Source of the DNA: UBA3537 sp049889395
GTDB taxonomy: Bacteria > Bacteroidota > Bacteroidia > Flavobacteriales > Flavobacteriaceae
NCBI GenBank assembly: GCA_049889395.1
Contig: JBMHDM010000005.1
Coordinates: forward strand, 6,314-70,313
Length of the DNA: 64,000 nt
Direction of reading: 5' to 3'
Position 1 is the first letter of the stretch. Each line of letters opens with the position of its first letter. The notes beneath the pieces were generated by a model. It ran no database searches. It was not told where the DNA came from and worked only from the letters and a program-made list of their open reading frames with translations. Shown piece after piece: positions 17,265 to 26,083 of the stretch. Position numbers and translations under genes: made by a program.

Positions 17265-17918
17265 ATGAGTATTAAAAACAGTCTTAACGATTTAAAGTCA
17301 AGCTTACCAAGGCACGTGACTTTAATTGCTGTATCCAAAACTAAACCAGTCGAAAATTTAATGGAGGCCTATGATGCTGGTCAAAGAATATTTGGTGAAA
17401 ACAAAGTTCAGGAAATGGTTAACAAATATCATGCTATGCCAAAAGATATTCAATGGCACATGATCGGTCATCTGCAGCGTAATAAGGTCAAGTATTTGGC
17501 CGGATTTATTGAACTAATCCATGGTGTGGACAGCATTAAGTTACTTCAAGAAATTAATAAACAAGCACAAAAACATGATCGAATAATAAAATGCTTGTTA
17601 CAAATAAAAATTGCTCAAGAAGATTCGAAATTTGGAATGTCTTTTGATGATGCTCAAGAGCTGTTGCAGTCAAACTCATTAAAAACACTCCATCATATCA
17701 ATATAGAAGGCGTTATGGGAATGGCGAGTTTTACGACTGATCAAAAACAAATTGAATTAGAATTTCGACATTTAAAACAAAGTTTTGACACTTTGAAACA
17801 TCTGTCTCCAGATATGTCCATTATTTCGATGGGAATGAGTGGCGACTACCCCGTAGCAATTGAATGTGGCAGTACAATGATTCGAGTGGGAAGCAAAATC
17901 TTTGGTGCTAGGAATTAG
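17265..17918 (+). CDS. YggS-family PLP homeostasis protein
   Basis: Single-domain alanine-racemase-like TIM barrel that binds pyridoxal 5'-phosphate and balances B6 and amino-acid pools; it has no known catalytic turnover. The 217 residues include LIAVSKTKP with the PLP lysine at 25, FGENKVQEM, WHMIGHLQRNKVKYL and the phosphate-binding end MSGDYPVAIECGSTMIRVGSKIFGAR. It starts one base after DUF1015, suggesting coupling. The following exonuclease gene starts 18 bases after its stop codon. Confidence 0.95.
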   Translation: MSIKNSLNDLKSSLPRHVTLIAVSKTKPVENLMEAYDAGQRIFGENKVQEMVNKYHAMPKDIQWHMIGHLQRNKVKYLAGFIELIHGVDSIKLLQEINKQAQKHDRIIKCLLQIKIAQEDSKFGMSFDDAQELLQSNSLKTLHHINIEGVMGMASFTTDQKQIELEFRHLKQSFDTLKHLSPDMSIISMGMSGDYPVAIECGSTMIRVGSKIFGARN

Positions 17919-17935
17919 AACCTTAAAAAATCAAT

Positions 17936-19303
17936 ATTTACGCTGTAGTCGACATAGAAACAACGGGAGGGAAATACAACGAAGAAGGTATTACCGAAAT
18001 TGCCATCTACAAACATGATGGCCATAAAGTCATTGACCAATTTATCAGTCTTGTCAATCCGGAACGAAAAATTCAACCTTATGTGGTAAATCTTACAGGG
18101 ATTACAAATACCATGCTTAAAAGTGCGCCAAAGTTTTTTGAAATAGCAAAGCGAATCGTGGAAATAACAGAAGATTGTGTATTGGTGGCCCATAATGCAA
18201 AATTTGATTACAGAATTCTAAAACTAGAATTTGATCGACTTGGGTTTAAATTTGAACGAAAAAATCTTTGTACTGTAGAATTATCCAAACAACTTATCCC
18301 CGATTTACCGTCTTACAGTTTGGGAAAATTGGTTCGTTCTTTGGGCATTCCCATAAGTGATAGACACAGGGCTTCCGGTGATGCCTTGGCGACCACTAAA
18401 TTATTTGAATTACTACTTAACAAAGACATAGAAAAAACTATTGTTAAATCGGCTATTCGATTTGAACCAAAAAGACAAATTGAGCCAAAATTATCGACCA
18501 TTATCCAATCGCTTCCCTCATCTGTAGGGGTCTATTACATACACAATGATAAAGGAGAAATCATATATATTGGAAAAAGTAAAAACATTAAACAACGTAT
18601 TACCCAACATTTCATGGGCGAAAACCCTAAATCCAAAAAAATACAACTTGAGGTTCAGGCGGTTACCTTCGAAGAAACTGGAAGCGAATTATTGGCTTTA
18701 CTAAAGGAAAGTGACGAAATTAAATATCATAAACCAAAATTCAATAGAGCACTCCGAAGAACTATTTTTACACACGGCCTTTTTAGTCATTTGGATGATA
18801 GCGGATATATAAATTTAAAAATCGAAAAAATCAAAGGGGAACACACACCTATCACAACCTTTGCCAATATTCAGAGTGGTAAAAGTTTTATGATAAAAGT
18901 AGTTGATAAGCATCAGCTTTGTCAGAAACTTTGCGGTCTATATCAAACCAAGACCAGCTGCTTTAATTACACCATAAATGAATGTTTTGGTGCCTGTATT
19001 TCGGAGGAATCACCCGAGTCATATAACGCTAAAGTCCAGAAAATTATTAACTATTACAGCTTCAAAAGTAAAAGTATGCTTGTTATAGATAGGGGGCGAA
19101 ATTTGGATGAGCGTAGCGCAGTATGGATTGAAAAAGGTGTTTTGCGGGGGTTCACCTATTTTAATCTAAATTTTCAAATTACAAATCCTGATATTTTATC
19201 GACGCTAATTACCCCTCTGGAGCACAATAAAGACTCCAAACATATCGTACAAAGCTTTATACGTCGTCACAAAAGATTAAAAGTGATTACGCTGGAAGAT
19301 TAA
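17936..19303 (+). CDS. DEDDh exonuclease fused to a GIY-YIG nuclease domain
   Basis: About 455 residues. Part one is a DnaQ-like 3'-5' exonuclease: VVDIETTGG (Asp6, Glu8), VLVAHNAKFDYRIL and HRASGDALATTKL carry the DEDDh residues. Part two is a GIY-YIG nuclease (VGVYYIHNDKGEIIYIGKSK, RITQHF), UvrC/Cho-like. It probably cuts damaged or branched DNA. The start is abnormal: reading back from Asp6, the frame meets a stop at 17924-17926 with no ATG, GTG or TTG between. The first usable GTG (18083) would remove the first exonuclease motif. Relatives, as I recall them, begin Met-Tyr-Ala, so ATT at 17936 is the best start, unless there is a point mutation or sequence error. Confidence 0.82.
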   Translation: MYAVVDIETTGGKYNEEGITEIAIYKHDGHKVIDQFISLVNPERKIQPYVVNLTGITNTMLKSAPKFFEIAKRIVEITEDCVLVAHNAKFDYRILKLEFDRLGFKFERKNLCTVELSKQLIPDLPSYSLGKLVRSLGIPISDRHRASGDALATTKLFELLLNKDIEKTIVKSAIRFEPKRQIEPKLSTIIQSLPSSVGVYYIHNDKGEIIYIGKSKNIKQRITQHFMGENPKSKKIQLEVQAVTFEETGSELLALLKESDEIKYHKPKFNRALRRTIFTHGLFSHLDDSGYINLKIEKIKGEHTPITTFANIQSGKSFMIKVVDKHQLCQKLCGLYQTKTSCFNYTINECFGACISEESPESYNAKVQKIINYYSFKSKSMLVIDRGRNLDERSAVWIEKGVLRGFTYFNLNFQITNPDILSTLITPLEHNKDSKHIVQSFIRRHKRLKVITLED

Positions 19304-19312
19304 ACTTTTTAT

Positions 19313-19320
19313 TACATTTG
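19313..19320 (+). promoter_or_regulatory. -7 box TACATTTG before the ion channel gene
   Basis: Exact TAnnTTTG match. Only four bases separate it from the ATG at 19325, which predicts a leaderless or nearly leaderless mRNA. Confidence 0.5.
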
Positions 19321-19324
19321 AAAC

Positions 19325-20161
19325 ATGTCTTCAACTCAACACAATACATCATGGCGAGGGAAACTTCATGAAGTAATCTATGAAGCCGATACCCCTGCAG
19401 GAAAACTATTCGATGTCGTATTATTGATTGTTATCATCATGAGTATTATTTTAGTCATGTTAGAAAGTATAGAACAGATTGGGACACAATACTTTGTACT
19501 ACTGGATACTTTAGAATGGATTATTACAATTTTGTTTTCTTTAGAATATATGGCACGTATTATTTGTGTCAAAAAACCATCGGCTTATATTTTTAGTTTT
19601 TATGGAATGGTCGATTTACTCTCAACCATTCCTAAATATTTATCCCTTTTTGTTGTTGGAACACATTCATTGGTAGCCCTTAGAGCCTTGCGTCTCCTTC
19701 GGGTGTTTCGCATATTGAAACTCACACGATTCATAAGCGAAAGCACTAATTTTGATCGAGCTCTAAAGCGAAGCAGAGTAAAAATAGCCGTATTTCTATC
19801 TTTTGTTTTGGTTCTATGTGTGATATTGGGGACTGTGATGTACTTGGTAGAAGGAGAACAAGAAAGTGGTTTTACAAGTATCCCCAGGAGTGTATATTGG
19901 GCCATTGTAACGCTCACAACAGTAGGCTATGGCGATATAGCCCCTAGCAGTGCATTAGGACAGTTTATTGCTTCTTTGATTATGATTTTGGGTTATGGCA
20001 TAATCGCCATACCAACCGGGATCGTTACCTCTGAAATGACTAAGAAAGAACGAGACAATATTCCTAATAATACACAATCATGTCCGAATTGTATGGAATC
20101 CTATCACTCCGATAATGCACAATATTGCCACAAATGTGGACAAGGATTAGATCATGAGTAA
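19325..20161 (+). CDS. Voltage-gated-type potassium channel with C-terminal zinc ribbon
   Basis: A 278-residue six-helix cation channel. S1 is near 29-46 and S2 near 60-80; S4 (118-136) carries arginines at 120, 123, 126 and 129, spaced every three as in voltage sensors. The selectivity filter TVGYGD is at 199-204, specifying K+, followed by S6 (213-236). The soluble tail ends in a zinc ribbon, CPNC (253-256) and CHKC (268-271), which may sense metal or redox state or help tetramers assemble. It overlaps miaA by eight bases. Confidence 0.92.
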   Translation: MSSTQHNTSWRGKLHEVIYEADTPAGKLFDVVLLIVIIMSIILVMLESIEQIGTQYFVLLDTLEWIITILFSLEYMARIICVKKPSAYIFSFYGMVDLLSTIPKYLSLFVVGTHSLVALRALRLLRVFRILKLTRFISESTNFDRALKRSRVKIAVFLSFVLVLCVILGTVMYLVEGEQESGFTSIPRSVYWAIVTLTTVGYGDIAPSSALGQFIASLIMILGYGIIAIPTGIVTSEMTKKERDNIPNNTQSCPNCMESYHSDNAQYCHKCGQGLDHE

Positions 20162-21065
20162 AACCATCATTTCAATTGTTGGTCCAACTGGAATAGGTAA
20201 AACGGACTTGAGCTTGAAATTGGCAGATCATTTTCAAACAGAAATAATCTCGGCCGACTCCCGACAATTTTTTAGAGAAATCCCAATTGGTACAGCTGCT
20301 CCAACTTTTGATGAACTCAATAGAATAAAGCATCATTTTATTCACCACAAATCAATCCTAGAGCCTTACAGTGTTGGAGATTATGAAAAAGAAGTCCTCG
20401 ATTGTATTTCAAAATTACATTCAATACATGATGTTATCATTGTAGTTGGAGGTTCGGGATTATACGTAGATGCAATAATTAAGGGTTTAGATAAATTCCC
20501 TGTTGTAGATCCAGTAATTCGAAAAACCCTAAATTCGTTATTAAAATCAGAGGGTATAGAAAGCTTGCAAAAAGAGCTTCAGCTTTTGGATCCAATTTCG
20601 TATGATAAAATAGATTTAAATAACCCTCATCGAGTTATAAGGGCTTTAGAAATTTGCAGAGGAACTGGACAACCATTTAGTAGTTTTTTAAATCAAAAAA
20701 AACAAACTAGAGACTTTGATAGCATTTCTATAGGTCTAACTGCCCCTCGAGAGCTTGTTTATGACAGAATTAATCGAAGAGTGGATCAAATGATGAAAAA
20801 CGGATTATTGGAAGAGGTTACATCTGTTTATCGATACAAAAATTTAAATGCGCTAAATACTGTTGGTTACAAAGAATTGTTTAGCTATTTAGAGGGCCAG
20901 TGTAGCCTTGAGGAAGCTATTTCAGAAATCAAAAAAAACTCCAGACGATTTGCTAAACGACAATACACTTGGTTTAAGAAACAATCAAACACCAAATGGT
21001 TTGATCAGGAGTATAACAGTAAAGCCATAATCAATTACCTTGAGTCTGTATTGAGAATGTCCTAA
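20154..21065 (+). CDS. miaA: tRNA dimethylallyltransferase
   Basis: Transfers dimethylallyl to the N6 of adenosine 37 in tRNAs that read U-starting codons. The 303 residues show the P-loop GPTGIGKT at 10-17, the substrate motif SADSRQFFREIPIGTA, VGGSGLY and VGYKELF. Length is normal. It begins within the channel gene (eight-base overlap), so its translation is likely coupled to it. Its stop codon is interlocked with that of the convergent response regulator (CTAA, 21062-21065). Confidence 0.96.
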   Translation: MSKTIISIVGPTGIGKTDLSLKLADHFQTEIISADSRQFFREIPIGTAAPTFDELNRIKHHFIHHKSILEPYSVGDYEKEVLDCISKLHSIHDVIIVVGGSGLYVDAIIKGLDKFPVVDPVIRKTLNSLLKSEGIESLQKELQLLDPISYDKIDLNNPHRVIRALEICRGTGQPFSSFLNQKKQTRDFDSISIGLTAPRELVYDRINRRVDQMMKNGLLEEVTSVYRYKNLNALNTVGYKELFSYLEGQCSLEEAISEIKKNSRRFAKRQYTWFKKQSNTKWFDQEYNSKAIINYLESVLRMS

Positions 21066-21766
21066 GGATTAATCACCAATCTAAATCCTTCTCCGTGGAT
21101 ATTCAAAATTTCAACCTTTGGATCTAACTTTAAGTATTTACGCAACTTTGCAATATAAACATCCATGCTTCTTGAGGTGAAATAATTATCATCTCTCCAA
21201 ATTTTGGTCAATGCTATTTCTCTTGGCATCAAATCATTAATATGTAATGCCAACAATCGCAACAACTCATTTTCTTTTGGCGAAAGTTTGATTTGCGTAT
21301 CGCCGTTGTGGGTTAAAAATCGAAGTTTGGAGTTGAGTTTAAAACTTCCTATCTCGAATTCAAATTGCTTACTATCAGCAATGGTTTCAACAGATTTGCG
21401 TTGAATAATAGCCTGAATTTTAACCAACAAAACTTCACTATCAAAAGGTTTATTTAAATAATCGTCTGCACCAACTTTGTAACCTTTCAGAACATCCTCT
21501 TTAAGCGCTTTGGCCGTGAGAAATATAATAGGGATGTCTTTATCCTTTTCACGAATTTCTTGTGCCAAAGTAAAGCCGTCCTTATAAGGCATCATAACAT
21601 CTAAAATACAGAGATGAAAATTTGACTTTTTAAATTTCTCGAAACCTTCCATTCCATTCTTGGCAAGCACTACCTCATAGTTATTAATGGTGAGGTATTC
21701 TTTTAAAACAGTTCCAAAATTTGGATCGTCTTCTACGAGCAAAATACGTTTTGTGATATCTTCCAT
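21062..21766 (-). CDS. OmpR-family response regulator
   Basis: DNA-binding regulator of 234 residues. The receiver domain has the acidic pair VEDD (11-14), the phosphoacceptor Asp56 (LCILDVMMP) and the TAKALKEDV lysine; the C-terminal winged helix (about 135-230) includes LSPKENELLRLLALH and SRSMDVYIAKLRKYL. It is nine bases downstream of the histidine kinase and should be its partner. It resembles RprY-type regulators of Bacteroidota; targets are unknown. Its stop overlaps the miaA stop by four bases. Confidence 0.93.
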   Translation of the reverse strand: MEDITKRILLVEDDPNFGTVLKEYLTINNYEVVLAKNGMEGFEKFKKSNFHLCILDVMMPYKDGFTLAQEIREKDKDIPIIFLTAKALKEDVLKGYKVGADDYLNKPFDSEVLLVKIQAIIQRKSVETIADSKQFEFEIGSFKLNSKLRFLTHNGDTQIKLSPKENELLRLLALHINDLMPREIALTKIWRDDNYFTSRSMDVYIAKLRKYLKLDPKVEILNIHGEGFRLVINP

Positions 21767-21775
21767 GATTCTATA

Positions 21776-23344
21776 TTATGTTATTAGCGGTAATTTTATT
21801 ATAAATGTACTTCCTTTTCCTTTTTCACTATCAACGGCTACTATTCCCTGATGATTCTCAACAATTCTTTTAACATTGGCTAAACCTAATCCGTGTCCTT
21901 TAACGTTGTGAACATCGCCCGTATGTTCTCTGTAAAATTCTTCAAAAATTCGTTTTTGTGCCACCTTGCTTATTCCAATTCCCTGATCTCTAACATACAT
22001 CAGAATATTATTTCCTGCGTTTTCTGTAATTATATCTATTTTGGGGGGACCTTCAGAATATTTCACAGCATTGTCTAGTATATTAACAATCACATTAGTT
22101 AAATAGATATTGTTTGCTAAGACGGACGATTTCTGTGCCCGAAAATCTGTTTTAATGTACCCCTTACGGTCACTAATAATCAATTCAACGTGAGTAATGG
22201 CATCCAAAATAAGGTCGTGCAATTTCAAACGATCCTTACTTATAATAAGTTGTTTTTTCTGTAATTGAGAAATTCGTATCACATTTTCAACTTGAGCATT
22301 CATGCGCTTGTTTTCATCTTTTATCATGGAAAGATAGCTCATGACTTTCTCTGAGTTTTTAAATATTTTTGGATTTTTAATGGCATCCAAAGCCAGGTTT
22401 ATGGTTGCTATTGGGGTTTTAAATTCATGGGTCATATTATTGATAAAGTCCGATTTCATTTGGGAAATTTTCCTTTGCTCTATGAGTTGGAAAAGAGCAC
22501 TAGTATAGGCCACAATAATAATAACGGTAAACAAAATGGAGAGTAGTGTCATCCCTACAATGGATGACAAAATAAAGCGTTTTCGATTAGGAAAGTTTAT
22601 GTAAAGATAATATCCCCCGTCACCGTCCTGCTCTGCAAAGATAGGGACGCCTATAGTTGGCGTAAGATTTGAGTCAAACTGTTTTGAAGATACAAATGTT
22701 GGGGTGTCATTTTGAAAAACTGCAAATTCATAGGCAATATCGATTTCGTCTTCAGCTAGTTTTTTATTCAAAAGACGCTCAATATCGCTAGGATATACTC
22801 TTTTTTCAATGGGGGTGTTTTTAACCTCTTCTTTATATTGAGCTTCAAATGTGGCCCTTTGTAGCCGATCCATATTGAGAACTTTTGTTAATGAAAAATC
22901 TAAGTTTGTAGTAGTGATTCCATCCTGACCTGAGGTTGAGAAAGATTTTTTGGTGGTTTTGCCCTTTATTTTGGTTAAATCTAAACTATCACTAACAGTG
23001 GCGTTTATAGCGGCAATAGTATAGTTTTCTTCTGTTACTCCCGTATCATAAACCACGATCTGGTCATCGTTATCTTGAGGTTTGTAAATGGTTATATTTC
23101 GCAAAGCGATGGAGTCTGGCTCTTGTCCACGAGCAATAAGATCGTTAAGGGCAAAAACGTACTTTTGGTATTCTATGTCCGCAATTTGATTTGAGGTGTA
23201 AGTCAATATTTTTTTAACATTAAAAGAAAATTGCTCTTCTTTTGTTTTGAGGGCATTATTGATATAATAGGCTTGAACAAAAATAATTCCGATAAGAGAA
23301 AGACTCATCAAAATAACCAGTATAGAAAAAAACTTCTTGTTCAT
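21776..23344 (-). CDS. Membrane sensor histidine kinase
   Basis: 522 residues: TM1 near 7-28, a periplasmic sensor region of about 230 residues (30-258) with no family I recognise, TM2 near 260-285, then HisKA with His306 (NNMTHEFKTP) and an HATPase domain (NILDNAVKYSEG, VRDQGIGIS, GHGLGLANVKRI). There is no HAMP domain between TM2 and HisKA. It lies first in a kinase-regulator operon, the reverse of the more common order. A TAATTTTG box ends four bases before the ATG. RprX-like by general architecture; the signal is unknown. Confidence 0.92.
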   Translation of the reverse strand: MNKKFFSILVILMSLSLIGIIFVQAYYINNALKTKEEQFSFNVKKILTYTSNQIADIEYQKYVFALNDLIARGQEPDSIALRNITIYKPQDNDDQIVVYDTGVTEENYTIAAINATVSDSLDLTKIKGKTTKKSFSTSGQDGITTTNLDFSLTKVLNMDRLQRATFEAQYKEEVKNTPIEKRVYPSDIERLLNKKLAEDEIDIAYEFAVFQNDTPTFVSSKQFDSNLTPTIGVPIFAEQDGDGGYYLYINFPNRKRFILSSIVGMTLLSILFTVIIIVAYTSALFQLIEQRKISQMKSDFINNMTHEFKTPIATINLALDAIKNPKIFKNSEKVMSYLSMIKDENKRMNAQVENVIRISQLQKKQLIISKDRLKLHDLILDAITHVELIISDRKGYIKTDFRAQKSSVLANNIYLTNVIVNILDNAVKYSEGPPKIDIITENAGNNILMYVRDQGIGISKVAQKRIFEEFYREHTGDVHNVKGHGLGLANVKRIVENHQGIVAVDSEKGKGSTFIIKLPLIT

Positions 23345-23348
23345 TTAA

Positions 23349-23356
23349 CAAAATTA
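23349..23356 (-). promoter_or_regulatory. -7 box TAATTTTG before the histidine kinase
   Basis: Exact TAnnTTTG on the minus strand, four bases before the ATG at 23344. It predicts a leaderless or nearly leaderless mRNA for the two-component operon. Confidence 0.5.
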
Positions 23357-23421
23357 TCTCTTTTAAGAATATTTTAAGTTGTTTTTAACTTATTATTAAC
23401 CAAAATGTTAAAAATTAAAAA

Positions 23422-24012
23422 TCAACACATTAATTTAATAATTTTATTGTGAATTTTTAAAACTTCTTGCGTTGTTTGATCCCAATCTAAATTTTGAATC
23501 ACAAAATCTGATTGCTTTATTTTTTTAGAATCAGACAGCTGATTGTCCATTATGGCTTCAATCTCATGTTCCGATTTATTATCTCTTTTTTTAGTTCGTT
23601 CTAGTCTTACATGCTTTGGAGCTGTTACAGTGATAATGAAATCAAATTGATCCTGTGCCTTAATCTCAAATAAAATGGCAACCTCTTTCACAACATAAGG
23701 ACTAGTTTGTTTGGATAACCAAGTGGCATAATGTTTAGCAACTTCAGGATGAACCAGAGCATTCATCTGTTTTAATAAAGATTGATCTGAAAAAATTTGT
23801 TTAGAAATATAACTTTTGTTTAGAACCTGATTTTCAAAGGCTTTATCACCAAAAAGAGAGATGAGACCTTTTTGAACTGACTTTGAATGTTGCATCAACT
23901 TTTTGGCTTCATCATCAGCGTGATAAACTGGAACCCCCAATGTCTTAAAAACTGAAGCTACAGCAGTTTTTCCACTACCAATACCGCCTGTAAGACCCAC
24001 CGTTTTAGTCAT
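23422..24012 (-). CDS. coaE: Dephospho-CoA kinase
   Basis: Last step of coenzyme A synthesis: phosphorylates the 3'-hydroxyl of dephospho-CoA. The 196 residues begin with the P-loop GLTGGIGSGKT and contain VYHADDEAKKLM and LHPEVAKHY, all typical of CoaE. It overlaps the upstream YbbR gene by eight bases and probably shares one transcript with it and the glycosyltransferase. CoaBC, earlier in the same pathway, is encoded 10 kb away in another operon. Confidence 0.95.
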   Translation of the reverse strand: MTKTVGLTGGIGSGKTAVASVFKTLGVPVYHADDEAKKLMQHSKSVQKGLISLFGDKAFENQVLNKSYISKQIFSDQSLLKQMNALVHPEVAKHYATWLSKQTSPYVVKEVAILFEIKAQDQFDFIITVTAPKHVRLERTKKRDNKSEHEIEAIMDNQLSDSKKIKQSDFVIQNLDWDQTTQEVLKIHNKIIKLMC

Positions 24013-24973
24013 TCTTTGGTTTTATTACATATTCAATTTGATTCAACTGTAGCGCTACGCGTTTGACCGTATTAGGATACGTAACAAGTTTTGGAATCAG
24101 AAGGTTGTTTGTGGTATTTAAGCTGTTAAAATCACATTCCACCTTGAAATCCTCTGATGATATGGAGTTGTATATTTCTAAATTAGAATAAAAAACAACT
24201 GGCACTTCTTTAGGAAAAATAGAAACATATTGATTTTCTGGGACATTCAAAAGCTGAACGGGAACCCGAGTAACACCTTCAGTAAATTTCTCTACTTTAC
24301 CAAAAACATTAATTTCTTTTTGAGTGAAATTTAAACCCCCTAAATCTTCTGGAATCGATAGGGTCAAAGATTCATTGATATTCGAGTTTAGATTGTTTTT
24401 TACCAACCGTGAAGTATAAATTTCATCAATAAGGTCCAATGATTGTTTTGAACCAACTACCACTATGGAGTCTGGTGAACAACGGAGAGGTTCGTCCATG
24501 TCGTACCCTACGGAAAAGCTAATTTCTGAACGAATCCTTACAGGAAGGGTTTTTGAAGATTGCTTATCAAACTTAAATGTGATTTGTTTGGGTGAAATAT
24601 CAACAATATCGATTGTTGGGTCAAAAAATTTAGAAACTAAAATTCGCTGATCTTCAGCGTTCCAAAAATAAGCACTTTCAGTCTTTTGCAAAGTATTAAA
24701 ATCGGTTAGAAGTTTTAACTCTGATAACGCGAACTTTAAAACTCCAAAGCCGTTAGACTTCAATGTAACATCAATAAATTTTGGCTCCGTATGCAATAAA
24801 ACTTCTTTAAAGTTGTCATGAATTGGCACCAGCTCCAAACGTAAAGTGTAACTAGCTTTGTTAGATAATTTTATGACAATAGAAATCATTAATGACATCA
24901 AAAGAAACAACATGAAAACATTGAGTCGTTTGACTCTTATCCAATTCATTATGAGGCGTTTAATACGTTTCAT
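24005..24973 (-). CDS. YbbR/CdaR-like membrane-anchored protein
   Basis: 322 residues with one N-terminal membrane segment (about 17-33) after a basic stretch (MKRIKRLIMNWIRVKR), so most of the protein faces the periplasm. The body contains YbbR-type beta repeats (RLELVPIHDN, LPVRIRSEISFSVGYD, RVPVQLLNVPENQYVSIFPK). In Firmicutes such proteins regulate the c-di-AMP cyclase CdaA; no cyclase gene is seen here, so that role is not supported by context. It overlaps coaE by eight bases and the glycosyltransferase by four. Confidence 0.83.
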   Translation of the reverse strand: MKRIKRLIMNWIRVKRLNVFMLFLLMSLMISIVIKLSNKASYTLRLELVPIHDNFKEVLLHTEPKFIDVTLKSNGFGVLKFALSELKLLTDFNTLQKTESAYFWNAEDQRILVSKFFDPTIDIVDISPKQITFKFDKQSSKTLPVRIRSEISFSVGYDMDEPLRCSPDSIVVVGSKQSLDLIDEIYTSRLVKNNLNSNINESLTLSIPEDLGGLNFTQKEINVFGKVEKFTEGVTRVPVQLLNVPENQYVSIFPKEVPVVFYSNLEIYNSISSEDFKVECDFNSLNTTNNLLIPKLVTYPNTVKRVALQLNQIEYVIKPKND

Positions 24974-25983
24974 GAAGGTGTTTTGAAAAATAATTTTGGA
25001 AATAATTGAACTGCGGGCTTCTTAAAAAATTTGAGTTTTAAGACTGAATTTATGTATCCTAAACCATATCCAAAAAATTGAATCAAAATAGCGGGTATAA
25101 CCATAATACTCGCCAAAACATCTGCGGTATGATTTAATGCAGAAAGAAACGCTAACACAAAATAAATACCATACAACATGAGACCCCATTTTACATTGAT
25201 AGCCATTAAAATTAGACTCAAAATAAACCCAAAAACAAACAACGTTGGAAACCAATATGTGAGCTTTTTGGTGTGTGGATGCCATTTATTTAAGATTGGT
25301 CGAACCTGTCCAAATTTATAAACCTGAACAAAAAAACTTTCAAAAGAAATACGGCGTTTATGATAGACAAATGCCTCGGAAATCAAACAAAGTTTATAAC
25401 CCATATCTTTGAGACGAATGGATAAATCGGGATCTTCGCCAGGATGAATATTCCCAAATCCACCAGAAGCCAAGTAGGCTTCTTTGGACAGTCCCATATT
25501 GAAACTTCGCGGTTGGTAACCGTTGACTTGCTTACCCCCTCCTCTAATTCCGCCTGTGGTCATCCAAGCCGTCATCGAAAAATTAATAGATTTTTGCAAG
25601 GGAGTAAAGTTGTGTCTGGCGGTATCAGGTCCTCCAAAGCAATCTACATAATTTTCTTTTAAAGCAGAAATAACCGCCGTCAAATACTGTTTGGGTAATA
25701 GACAGTCTGAATCCAAAATGATAAAATAATGACCTCTGGCTCGATCCATACCATAGTTTCTGGAATGTCCAGGCCCCGTATTATTTTTGAAATAATAGCT
25801 GATATTTAGTGTTTTTGAAAAATGCTCGACTATTAATCTAGAATCCATAGTAGAACCGTCCTCCACAATAACGATCTCAAAAGTTTTGGGACCATCCAAC
25901 TCACAAAAACTTTCCAATAACTCCCGAATTTCCTCTGGCCGATTGTAAACGGGTACGATAAACGAAAAATCACTAGCAATCAT
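24970..25983 (-). CDS. Family 2 glycosyltransferase
   Basis: 337 residues from the ATG at 25983. A GT-A domain fills the first 220 residues (FSFIVPVYNRPEEIRELL, IVEDGSTMDS, FIILDSDCLLP with the metal-binding DSD, GEDPDLSIRLKDMGY), followed by hydrophobic helices near 245-310, so it is membrane-associated and may make a surface polysaccharide or glycolipid. A longer frame begins at a TTG at 26001, but a TAAATTTG promoter box (25989-25996) lies inside that extension. Acceptor unknown. Confidence 0.9.
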   Translation of the reverse strand: MIASDFSFIVPVYNRPEEIRELLESFCELDGPKTFEIVIVEDGSTMDSRLIVEHFSKTLNISYYFKNNTGPGHSRNYGMDRARGHYFIILDSDCLLPKQYLTAVISALKENYVDCFGGPDTARHNFTPLQKSINFSMTAWMTTGGIRGGGKQVNGYQPRSFNMGLSKEAYLASGGFGNIHPGEDPDLSIRLKDMGYKLCLISEAFVYHKRRISFESFFVQVYKFGQVRPILNKWHPHTKKLTYWFPTLFVFGFILSLILMAINVKWGLMLYGIYFVLAFLSALNHTADVLASIMVIPAILIQFFGYGLGYINSVLKLKFFKKPAVQLFPKLFFKTPS

Positions 25984-25988
25984 GGTAA

Positions 25989-25996
25989 CAAATTTA
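25989..25996 (-). promoter_or_regulatory. -7 box TAAATTTG before the glycosyltransferase
   Basis: Exact TAnnTTTG on the minus strand, five bases before the ATG at 25983; it would drive the glycosyltransferase-YbbR-coaE run with almost no leader. Confidence 0.5.
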
Positions 25997-26034
25997 CACA
26001 ATGCATTTGAATTCTAACCCTAAAAATAAAGCAT

Positions 26035-26066
26035 AAAAAAAACCCCGCCGAGGCGAGGTTTTTTTT
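26035..26066 (-). terminator. Terminator after the T9SS cargo gene
   Basis: The arms AACCCCGCC (26041-26049) and GGCGAGGTT (26052-26060) pair with one internal mismatch, with an A run on one side and a T run on the other. On the minus strand it ends in a U run 18 bases after the stop of the large secreted-protein gene. It could also act in the other direction. Confidence 0.8.
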
Positions 26067-26083
26067 ATGATGAGTTGAAAAGA

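Noticed and set aside
18083..18085. GTG as start of the exonuclease-GIY-YIG gene
   Set aside because: It would remove the first catalytic motif, which is well preserved upstream in the same frame.
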